Below are positions 55,030 to 64,000 of a DNA stretch of 64,000 bases, piece by piece. Location: assembly GCA_035610365.1 (NCBI GenBank), contig CM069437.1, positions 55,886,093 through 55,950,092 on the forward strand, given 5' to 3'. This stretch comes from Aquatica leii. Taxonomy: Eukaryota; Arthropoda; Insecta; Coleoptera; Lampyridae. The position numbers and the translations under genes were made by a program. The notes below the pieces were generated by a model, which saw only the letters and a list, made by a program, of their open reading frames with translations, did not search any database and was not told where the DNA came from. The first letter of the stretch is position 1. Each line of letters starts with the position of its first letter.

Positions 55030-56480
55030 AAGTTTCTTATTGTCAATTAAGCAACTTTGCAATCGTAGTCGTGTAGGGGTAAACATCGCAGGATTAGTAA
55101 GGTTTTTGGCAGTAATACGGCGCAGCCTTTGCTTAATTTCCGGATGTGTTCGAACGCTAGTAGGTGGTTTAAAAAAACACTAGAATAATATTTTCTTGAT
55201 GGAGCACACGTACACTTTTAACGGGCCGCTAGAGATAGAGTCTTCTAAAACTCTTTTCTGCCACATCTCAGATCCCATTCGTATTCATACTTGCAAAATT
55301 CTTCAATCGTCTAAAGTTTCTAAACCCAACATTTCTAAGTCGGAAGAGTTAGCTTTGAAAAGTCTTTGTAGCAATCGCGATATCATCGTTCTTCCAGCCG
55401 TCAAAGGCAACGCTACTGTTATTTTGAATTACATGGATTACGTTGACAAAATACACTCTATTCTTTCAGAGGATACGTACGCTTATTTAAATCGTAATCC
55501 CACTTCGAAGATTAAACGCGAGCTCAGCAAAATCATCAGATTTTCTAATTTACCTTCTGAAACCAAACGTCAACTTCTAAACCACCTCGTCTATACGGAC
55601 TTCTTAAAGTCCACAAACAAGGTGTACCTTTTGGACTTATCGTAAGTACTATCCAACCTCCTACTTACAAACTGGTCAAGTTTTTGTTCAAAATTCTTTC
55701 TGAATATACAGGTAACTTCTTTTCACAACCTCAACTCTTATCATTTTATTCAAGTTTGAAATCTATAAGCTTGAACTCCAGATATCTTCATGCTTTATCT
55801 TTTTCCGGGATAGAAACGTTCTTTGGTACATCGCGCTTTTTCTTTTTACTAACCCGAGAACATAGGTTCGGAACTCCACCATCTTACTAAAACCTTAGTA
55901 CACAAAGGTTATATGAAGCGGGCAGTTATAAATTCTCGTAAACATCCGCGTACTCGAGTACATAATGGCATTTCTACTTCCGACTCAAATCCAAAATTGA
56001 CATCTTTAGGTTACATTTATAAGGTCACAGATCGAATCATGAAACTTTTTTGTAAGAATGATATTAATCTTATTACATGTATATCTACAGGTAAAAATCT
56101 GTCAAATTCTTCCTTCTCCCAAAAACAAATTTCTTACATTTTAATCTCAAGGAGTATACCAAATTCCTTGTTCATGTGGTTTGGTCTATATCGGTGAAAC
56201 TGGTCGTTTCGTCATCACACGTATTTTAGAACATAAGCGTTGTTTAACAAAAAGCATTTTTCTAAATCTACCATTGGTAAAATCTCTAAGTCCGAGAAAG
56301 CATAGAAATCATCAAATACCCCAATAACTTCAATCTTGACAACGGTTTTGAACTATCCCCCCTTTGGATCCTGGTTCTTACAGGTTTATCGAAGGCACAC
56401 CATTTTTCGAACGTAACCCAAGTCGAGCTCCCCCACCGGGACGATACTTCTTCTCTAAATACGGAAACTTCTTAAGTCAC
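55030..56480 (+). pseudogene. Penelope-like element, RT and GIY-YIG endonuclease, decayed
   Basis: The frame at 55196-55645 has LALKSLCSNRDIIVLPAVKG, NATVILNYMDYVDKI and SKIKRELSKIIR, the N-terminal Penelope RT region. It is followed across a frameshift by PLRPIVST-like and PPTYKL (about 55640-55690) and FKILSEYTGNF. The central RT motifs with the catalytic Asp pair are deleted. 55913-56197 has KRAVINSRKHPR and a spacer. The endonuclease follows at about 56140-56300 (SCGLVYIGETGR block in another frame), then FELSPLWILVL. Upstream, 55030-55195 encodes CNRSRVGVNIAGLVRFLAVI. It is homologous to the copy at 13.1-14.0 kb and inserted into an RTE-like LINE. Confidence 0.8.
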
Positions 56481-56559
56481 TTTTTTAGAGTTGAGAAGAT
56501 GGTTTGGTTAACAACTTGATTACCTAACTCTGTAGTGATTCGTATATTTTTCGATTTCT

Positions 56560-56640
56560 AACACAGCCTGAATAAGTCTTTTACGAAAGTGGGTGAAACG
56601 TTGGTAACTTCGGTTACAACATTAACACGATCCTAACCCG
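56560..56640 (+). ncRNA. Degenerate hammerhead-like motif of second Penelope copy
   Basis: Aligned to 13850-13930: CTGAATA replaces CTGATGA, the GCCC/GGGC stem is lost (GTCT/GGGT), and GAAA is kept. The following hairpin GTAAC-TTCG-GTTAC (56604-56617) is fully paired. It is probably inactive but shows which parts are conserved. Confidence 0.5.
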
Positions 56641-56689
56641 AAAAACGTTTTAATCTTAGTAGACTCCGACAAAAACCTTCGCGGTTAAA

Positions 56690-57400
56690 GAATGTCCGTA
56701 AAGAGTATCGACATACTAAACTAATAGAACAAATATATGAAGAAACAACAGTTCAAATCCGGTTTGTTATTTTTGAACTACGTGATTTAGTCAATATCAA
56801 CCGACACCCACTAGAATACAAAGCAAATTTCGTCATTTTCATTATTTATCATACCAACATACTACCTACCACTAGATGGAGTTTTTGACAAAATTTCAAG
56901 AAAACTGAACAAAACGCTACAAATGTTTAAACAAGAATTCCTTAAAAAATATTCTGCAAGTGTAATCACTCAAAAAAATTACAAAATCTAGTAAAAACAG
57001 AAACGTATTATGGGCTTTATATTTAACAGAAAAATATTTCTAATTGTAAATGTTCTTGTAAAAAAGAAGGTTAAGTTTTATGTAAGCGCGCAAATCAAAA
57101 AATCATCCATGGGATGAATTGGTCATAAATATAGAGGTATATAATCTATATCAAACGGTAACCTAGGACATACCTTAAACCCAAAATATTTTGTTAAGAC
57201 CTAATAAGATGAAGTAAACGTGTACCAGAAAATGTAGAGCATGAGTGCACTACACAATATAAAAAACATAATATTAATTATATACAAAATAAAAAAGAAA
57301 TTAGGTGTAGCCCCAGAAGATGCCAACGATTACTGGAAGAGAAAATTATGACATAAAAAATTCAATAAAAATGGATGAGAAGGTAGAGTAGTTTGGTTCT
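56690..57400 (+). pseudogene. RTE-like LINE, second part
   Basis: KEYRHTKLIEQIYEETTVQI resembles the RTE block before 'GVRQGD'. LGVAPEDANDYWKRKL near 57310 resembles the C-terminal 'RRPRTRWLDDV' region. The rest is riddled with stops. This is taken as the continuation of the fragment at 54470-55015 beyond the Penelope insertion. Confidence 0.5.
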
Positions 57401-57457
57401 TTAAAATACAAAAACATTTTTAAATTGTGCGTTTTATTAAATAATTTAAAGACTAAT

Positions 57458-57478
57458 CAGTGGCGTAGCCAAGAGGAG
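57458..57478 (+). repeat. CAGTGGCGTAGC-type element end, left
   Basis: CAGTGGCGTAGCCAAGAGGA resembles a common hAT-type terminal sequence. A possible partner in inverted orientation is at 62601-62613. The 8-bp flanks do not match, so they may belong to different copies. Confidence 0.5.
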
Positions 57479-57799
57479 CAGCTCAGCTCAGCCGAAACCA
57501 ATGTCTTGTAAAAAAACCAAAATAACCAATTTCTTTCTCTAATTATCTAAACATATCAAGCATTATAACCGCAAGCAGTTCTGGCTGTTTATTTAAGCTT
57601 TCTAAATCCTTATTCTTGGGATGGGTTGGTTTCCATATTTCCTTGTTGTCAATCTTCTACAGTTTTTTTTGGTCTTGGGTTTTTCTATTCATCCATGTTT
57701 CCTTCCACTTCTTAACTTATTTAATTAGTATTTTTGGAAGTTGAGTTTTGTGAAATCATTAGGATGCTCAGGGTCACTTGTTACACGCTGTCCATTTTC

Positions 57800-58316
57800 T
57801 GACGATTCCGACATAAATTTAAACTGATGACATTCCCGTCTCATCCATGTTACATATTCTGTCTACAGAAAAATGAAACTTATCTTTCGGTTCTTTCAAA
57901 AAGATTAAGAAATGTAGCAACTTTACTCCTAATAAAGTCCTTGCGATACTGGTGGCTTTTAGAGTTTTGAGAGATAAATTTACCGGTGGTTTGTTTTACT
58001 AAATTAAAATGGATTAAGTATCTGATTTGCTTCGGCGTATTCGAAAGCCAATCGCCTCAAGTCGATAGCCGACAGCCTATAAAACATTTTCTGTAATTTG
58101 ATGACATGATTTACAAATTCTTTCTCGATTTTGTCGCTAAATATAGGTTTACAGCGCCATTTATTGTATTTAGTTAAAAAATCTTTGTCTTGCCAATATT
58201 GTAATATAGTTCTTGGCACTGAATATTGTTTTGGTATTGTACTAATACTTTTGCTCTTCTTTCTGCCTTCAGTAATTGCTTTTCTCAAATTTTCAGTTTT
58301 TTTTTAGTTAGCTGAC
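57800..58316 (-). pseudogene. Pogo/CENP-B-type transposase remnant with pipsqueak-like helix-turn-helix
   Basis: The minus strand 58288-58004 reads MRKAITEGRKKSKSISTIPK, then YSVPRTILQYWQDKD, KPIFSDKIEKEFVNHVIKLQ and LSAIDLRRLAFEYAEAN. This is the HTH-psq plus CENP-B-like N-terminus seen in pogo/jerky-related transposases. Further on, VDRICNMDETGMSSV (about 57840) is the start of the DDE_1 catalytic domain. The rest is lost. It could come from the element whose possible end is at 57458. Confidence 0.7.
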
Positions 58317-58729
58317 CATTTTAGTATTTTCTCTTTGAAGTGAAGAACAAAACAGTGTAAAAAATAATAAGTGTGTTTATAGCGGGCTTATTCGGCAACG
58401 CTGACCAACTTGTCTTCGGACATATAGAGGAACTTGTCCGCGATGTACGCATGAAGAAAGTTTGTAATATATTATGAAAGAACATAACCTAAAATTGTGC
58501 GACTTAAAAGAATTTAGAATTTTGCATCGTGCAAAAATACTTGTGAAATAAAAGAAATTTATCGGAGAAACAAAATGACATACTCACCTCGATTACCAAA
58601 ATTATCAATACTATGCAGCCATGTATTTGTTTAGCTCCGAAACGCTTTTAACATGTTGAGTGGTGTCACTAAACGAAACGTCTACAACAATAGCAATATC
58701 GTAAGTATGAAGGTTAGCTGATTATTACA

Positions 58730-59560
58730 GGTAACGAATTTGCCCACTATGCCGATTTTACCTGACCTTCCCCTACCGTTTGCATCTGCTTTTCTAATTG
58801 CGCTGTCCAGGACTATATTGAATAATGTTGCCGATAACATCCTTCTCTACCTTGAAACTGTCGGTTGTTTCATTTATAAATTTTACTGCTGCTGTGTCTT
58901 TTACAGTTATTTCAAAGTTTCTCAATTTTTTTTTGACAACTCTTTTATAATGTTCTTTCTTATTATCTTATAAAAAGCTTGCTAAAACTCAATAAATAAC
59001 ATATGAACTGTTATGTAGTATTAAATTGTTGTTTCTAATAATTGTTGCATTATGTGAATGGTATCTGTCGTTGATTATCTAGGACAAAATCCTTGTTGAT
59101 AATCTCCAAATATTTTTTCAGAGTATTTTTAATTTTTTTGGAAACGACTTTATATTATTATTTTATTATTCCTCTCTAATTTGCAAATTCCTTTCGTGTA
59201 TATTGTAAAAATGATCTCTCAATTTTTCTAGGATGTTTTCCTGTTCGTAGTAGTTTTTCCTCATATTTTGAATTTCTTTAGCTCCAAATTTTGTTTTTCC
59301 TTCTGGGTCCTTAAAACCTTTAGGATTTTTCTTTTCTCTTTTGATTTGTTGATAAAATTGTCTATTGTTTTTTTTAACATCTATTCTTTGTGTTTTATCT
59401 TCATACCATTTTTTTCTTCTGCTTACAGATGTTTCTTGATAAGGTGTTCGCTTCTTTATACGCTTTTTTATTCTCTTCCTTTTTTAAAGTTTCCCTACAT
59501 ATTTCAGCGTTACCATATTTCGGTAAAAACATTCATTATTAGTGAATTCTTGAGGTGATG
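58730..59560 (-). pseudogene. RTE-like LINE reverse transcriptase remnant
   Basis: Minus strand: a linker (AYKEANTLSRNICKQKKK; KHPRKIERSFLQYTRKEFAN) at about 59560-59150, then GDYQQGFCPR*STTDTIHIM, HMLFIEF*QAFYKIIRK and ATLFNIVLDSAIRKADANGR at about 59105-58760. These match the RTE-type order 'NQAGFRPGRST', 'LFIDFKQAYDSI', 'LFNIVLE-IRKA'. The catalytic YADD is beyond the preserved part. Stops throughout. Confidence 0.7.
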
Positions 59561-62500
59561 GATAGAAAGTATCTGAATATTTTCAAAAAAGTGCATAATA
59601 GTTCAATTCCTATTTATCTTCTGGCGGAGCTAAACAGATAATGCCTAACCTCCTATAAAAACTCTAAAGGTATAAGTAGTCGTAAAAGAAATAAACTATT
59701 TGCTTCTAGAGAACCAAAAAAAAATACATTGCAATTATAGAACGCTGTTGCAATATCTTCCTTTTTTCAGCTATATTTGAAGTAGAAAAAGATGCCGATA
59801 AGATGATACAACCTCCATCATTTTTCCGAGCACGATTTTGACTGAACTTAGTTATATACTTACTGAAAAACCATTACAACTCCAGTTGATCTCTAAACTA
59901 AACATTTTAAAAAACATTTTCTCTAATCGGCAATGAACGAGTAAAATCACGACATGCCAATACAAATTAGTATGCCTACTGCATTAATCGATTTTGTTGA
60001 AAGATCACCCATTTTATTCTTGGGTTTAATATTTTTCTGTAGTATTTCGTGAACGTTATCTGTTTTGAAAGATAACGAGTGGAACTTATTGTACACAAGC
60101 TATATTAAAAAATTTTTTTTTTGAATTTGCATGGCATTTCTTCACACTTAAACATGAGAACAAATAAAGAAGCTTAACCCTGGCTGTAACGCTGAGTAAC
60201 CCCTGTCATTAATAAGCCATTATGTGTACCATACCTAACATGTCTTATTATGCGGTTAGCAAATACATATAGTACTTGGTAGTGAATAAAATTAATATGG
60301 TCATGCAAAAGAAATTACAGGCCGTCGTTAATCAATGCCCAATCGCTGTGACTAATTGAAAACGTGTTCGCTTCCAGTTGGAAGACTGGCAAAAATCCAT
60401 ACTTTTTAATTGGTATTTTACACTACACAACTTGCGTATCATACTTTTATTTAAAGCATTCCATCTTCCAACATATGCCGAAACGAAATTAAAAGTCCAG
60501 TTACAAATTGCCTGCGATCATAAATTACAAATTATCAATGATTTATCTCAAGTGCAAATGTTGAAGACGATGTACCGCTTCTAGAAATGTGAACCAGAAC
60601 TCCTTTGTTGAAGAGGTCGACAAAATGTTAATTTCCTAGTCAATCCCAGCCGCTTGTACATATCTGGGAAGGGCTGAATGTCTATTTGGCTCCAGATGTC
60701 AGATGCCATCTGATGTTTGTATGCATAAAATTATGATGCACTTGAGATAACCCTGCATAATAATTCTCTTTATAACTGTGATGTAATTTCATGGAACTTT
60801 ACAATATTAGCGAATCGTAATTAATGTTGTAATTACAGTACGTATACGAATGCCGTCAGGAGTGCACGATGCGTGGTTTTAGTTAAATTCCAATTATTGT
60901 AATTGGAAAAATAGTATCACCTGTTCGGCACCTGTCCAACTTTACGAGGTAGATGAGGCAAAAGGAGCATCGAGAAGCGTGATGTGATACAAAATAAGCG
61001 GGCGCAAACACCTGTTTGCTTCACTGCTTCACGGAACGCAAATACCTGCTTATGGTTATTGATAAATTCTTAAAAAAAACAACAAATAATTTTAAGTATT
61101 TGGCGTTTTTTCTTTTCATTATTTACTCGTGACTAAGCGGAATGAATTTTATGAGCCATAACTAAATCGAGCCGAACGTTATAAAAACGACTTTTTATCT
61201 TACGAAATTTATTCCAAAATAAAATTAACTTGTAATAAGTAAATCTCTTTATGTTTTTTGTAGACGACGTTTTCATTCAGGTGTTTTGCATTTGGCCAAC
61301 AAGTTTTTTCTTACTGAATATGAATGAAAATATTTTGAAGATAATGAATGCAGTCGAAAACGTCTTTTTTTAACAGGTTTGGATGTAAAACGAACACGTT
61401 AGTTTTTTGTTCTTATTTTTGATAAAGTGTACAATTACGGTTTCAGCTAAGTTTCATAACATATTAGAAGTCTTGTCAAATCTTTACAACAAAATATTTT
61501 CATACTTTGAAAACTACGTTCGCTAAACATTTTGCTTAATTTGGCGCTCGTCAAAATTTTATAGTCTATTGTAGATCCAATACAATTTTCAGAATGATGG
61601 AAAATAAGTTTAGGATCGGTTAGTTCTGATTCAGTTTTTTTCAGAACTTGCTAACTTGTTAATATTTTGATTACAGTAACTGAAAAGGCAAAAACTTGAA
61701 AGTAAAATGTGCAAACAAGTGTTTGGAAAAAAAATTAAAACACACACACATGAAAATTAAAAAAACTAAGAAAAAACAATTCACCCTAAAGTAAAAATTC
61801 TATAAAACTATCTCAGAAAGAATACAAAAATTCATTCATTTATGTATTTGTTTACATGTTTTAACATGATGTGTATTTAACACTTTGCTATCGTGCAGTT
61901 AAGATCAATGTCAAAAATAAACTAAAAAAAATTAAAATGAACTGTCAAAAACGTAACAAATCCAAACTTCATCAAAAAACAATATTTTAAAGTATTCCTG
62001 TCACCAAGAATATTAATATGTAAATAACTAATAAAAACAAACCTGTAAAACAAGTCATAAAAATTAATTGTCTTAAAGTTGTGCCAAATACGATTACATA
62101 ACATTTAAAAAATATTTAATATTAAAACAAAATTATAGTTATACAAATTTACAAGAACAATTATATAGAATGAAACAAAGTAGGCTGTAAATAAAATTGA
62201 ATTTGTGTATTGGGATCTAGGTTAGGCAAACTATCAAGGCCTTCTTTAAAATATCAGATTTAATTAATAATGACGTTAATTATTCCGAATAATGTTAAAA
62301 TTTATGTGATGTTTTTGTTACCTTCCGTATTTTTTTAAAATTTCCTCTATTTAAAAAATGATTTCTTATATGCATACTAGTTATTTTATTACTTATTTTG
62401 TATAGTAAAACAATTAAAGGTTATAAAGATTAGTTTAAGGTAAACGTGCATCTTCTTGTATTTTGGTAATTCGTAATAACGCCATGTAAAAAATAAACTG

Positions 62501-62600
62501 TATTTGTCATACATGTTTATTACTATTTCTTTTAATTTTGCGTTTCTTGGGAGATTTTATTTAATAGAGTTGATACAAAGACCCCTTAAGCTCACTTCTT
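59561..62600. other. 3 kb without recognised gene
   Basis: Only chance-like frames (for example 60378-60584, +). A 150-bp stretch at 60900-61050 is GC-richer and holds three CACCTG motifs (60918, 60929, 61009). No repeats were recognised. Confidence 0.4.
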
Positions 62601-62613
62601 AGCTACGCCACTG
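62601..62613 (-). repeat. CAGTGGCGTAGC-type element end, right
   Basis: AGCTACGCCACTG is the inverted counterpart of the left end at 57458. The pairing is uncertain because no target duplication matches. Confidence 0.45.
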
Positions 62614-63759
62614 CTTTTATCTGTAGATGCCGTTTGGTTCAGTACAAAATTTAAAAAAAAATTGCTTAAAAGATTTATTAAAAGTGAAATTTCTGAATCT
62701 GTCACAAAAAAACAATTTTGTTGTTTTGAAGCCGTTATAGAAATGCTTTAAGAAGTGATTAAGGATTGGAAAAATTATATTTGAATTGCCATTATTTCAA
62801 TAAAATTTTAAAATTTTATTATATTTTATTTCAGACAAGAAATCTGACAAAGACAAAGGCACTAATGTAGTAGAACTAAAAGTTTAGAAGCACAAAGCTC
62901 AGTCACTGTAAAGCTTCTTAGACACAATAACACAACTGCTAACAAAAAAGAAGAAAAAAGCATAATCTTTTATCTTTTATGCCACGACTGTGTCCCAGGA
63001 AACACATAAACAGTGCAGACATAAAACATCTCAAGATAATTTTTCTATATTAAGTATATTTTTATTTATGTTTGGGTCACGTTCGCATGGTTTGTGTGAT
63101 ATATTGTGTTATCAGCATACGTACGTTTGTTAAAATCTAAAACTACTGTGTTTACTGAGGTCTGATATTCGAATCGCAATTATACCACAAGGTTACCTAA
63201 AAGTAATCTTAAACAAAAAACAGGTTTGTTTTGTTAAGGCCATTCTGATGGAAGCACTAGACTCATTAGCAGAAGAAAAATCTGCTTACAAATTTCCAGA
63301 AATTAATTTAAAAAGCATTTTTTTCTGATGAAGTACCAAGGTACCATTGTTCATGCTGAGAATGTGTCAAAACTAACTAAGGTCATAGTATGGATTATGC
63401 GACTTGTCATAAAATCAAAAAAATGTAAAATATAAGGTATAAAATATAAAGATTTTTCTGGAAGCTTAAAGCAATGTGGTCTTACAAAAAATGAAAAAAA
63501 AACAACTTATGCTTGTAACCCATATAACACAAAAACATCTAGTGGATATCTTGGTGTGAACATTTCGGTGTCCGTAAAATAATCTATATTAAGCACTATC
63601 GACTTCTAGTGTCCTATAGACATCCAAACATAGAAACTCGATGCATAGTGATAGAAACATTGTGTGATTAATGCGTGAGTTTGTTTATACAGTGTAATTA
63701 TATCTGTTCCAATTTGTTAAACTACTGCACTTAATAATAAAAAATCGGGCATTATTGAA
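62614..63759. other. AT-rich DNA, probably leader or target of the element at the right edge
   Basis: No gene recognised. The last part (about 63660-63760) may be the leader of the third macrodomain-family element, but no LTR end was identified. Confidence 0.35.
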
Positions 63760-64000
63760 ATTTAGTGTTGTTGAACTTTTTATCTGTGTTATAGTTTATG
63801 ACGCTATCGCGTTTCCGAGCACCAAAAATGGATCCGAAACAATTTAAATTTCTCGAATCAATATAAAATGTTCAAGAATCCATGAATAAAAATATGAAAG
63901 ATTCTCGGAAAAACATTCTCAGAAAATTGAGGGAAGTTCTAGAAGTTTAAAAGACGAAATACGAACAAAAATTGAAAATCAAATAAAGACTATTGAGTAA
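63760..64000 (+). pseudogene. Third, diverged member of the macrodomain retrotransposon family (gag start only)
   Basis: TTATGACGCTATCGCGTTTC, then ATGGATCCGAAACAATTTAA, aligns with the start of copy 1 Gag at 25772-25830. The ATG at 63798 gives MTLSRFRAPKMDPKQFKFLE, then a TAA at 63864. The following sequence still resembles the coiled-coil repeats (AGAAAATTGAGGGAAGTTCT). The element runs off the window, so its 3' end and any macrodomain are not visible. Confidence 0.75.

Noticed and set aside
60378..60584. 68-codon frame as a small gene
   Set aside because: No homology recognised, no supporting features, and its length is compatible with chance.
57458..62613. A single 5.1-kb hAT element bounded by CAGTGGCGTAGC ends
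   Set aside because: The 8-bp flanks do not match and the interior contains pogo-type and LINE remnants rather than a hAT transposase, so pairing of the two ends is unproven.
1..64000. CRISPR arrays, bacterial operons, riboswitches or phage genes
   Set aside because: The repeat structures are foldbacks, LTRs and MITEs. Coding units are eukaryotic transposons, and no direct-repeat/spacer pattern was seen.

Overview
This window looks like a transposon-packed stretch of an arthropod, probably insect, genome. It is AT-rich throughout. It is filled with element types typical of insects (Jockey-type and LOA/I-type LINEs, Tc1/mariner and pogo-type transposases, Penelope-like elements, Ty3/gypsy elements, Helitron helicase, many foldback and short inverted-repeat elements). 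Two gypsy LTRs carry an arthropod-style core promoter (TATA box at -30 and a TCAGT initiator). I find no convincing host protein-coding gene, tRNA or rRNA. The species cannot be named from the sequence.

Layout. 1-2.3 kb: a giant nested foldback structure with a dimeric tandem repeat. 4.4-9.2 kb: a candidate inverted-repeat element, a decayed Jockey-type LINE and a decayed Tc1 transposase, both on the minus strand. 10.1-14 kb: a MITE, a decayed gypsy gag/protease, a dispersed repeat also seen at 3.3-4.0 kb, and a Penelope-like 3' end with GIY-YIG endonuclease and a hammerhead-like RNA motif. 15-19.6 kb: a mariner-like transposase split by a minus-strand LTR element. 20-21.8 kb: a three-copy repeat, one copy interrupted by a Tc1 transposase, then a CA-rich microsatellite. 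21.8-24.8 kb: mostly featureless.

25.0-31.7 kb: a nearly intact Ty3/gypsy element (copy 1), with 463/452-bp LTRs, a GTAT target duplication and one long Gag-Pol frame. Downstream of the integrase lies a TARG1/OARD1-like macrodomain followed by a makorin-type CCCH zinc finger. A second, more damaged copy with the same architecture lies at 44.1-52.2 kb. The start of a third, more diverged relative runs off the right edge. An ADP-ribose-processing domain inside an LTR retrotransposon is the most unusual thing here and may be undescribed.

31.8-44.1 kb: a Helitron helicase pseudogene, then a second gypsy lineage (17.6/297-like) into which other elements have inserted in layers: a 2.1-kb inverted-repeat element inside it, a full-length LOA/I-type LINE at the edge of that element, and a hAT MITE. 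The copy-2 macrodomain element follows, with a further 1.5-kb inverted-repeat element inside its own 3' LTR.

52.2-64 kb: a small GC-richer island of unknown nature, an RTE-like LINE interrupted by a second Penelope-like copy, a pogo/pipsqueak-type transposase remnant, another RTE-like RT remnant on the minus strand, and long AT-rich stretches without recognisable genes.

The coding units do not form a host pathway. Each is a selfish element, and their insertion order can partly be read from target duplications and interrupted frames.
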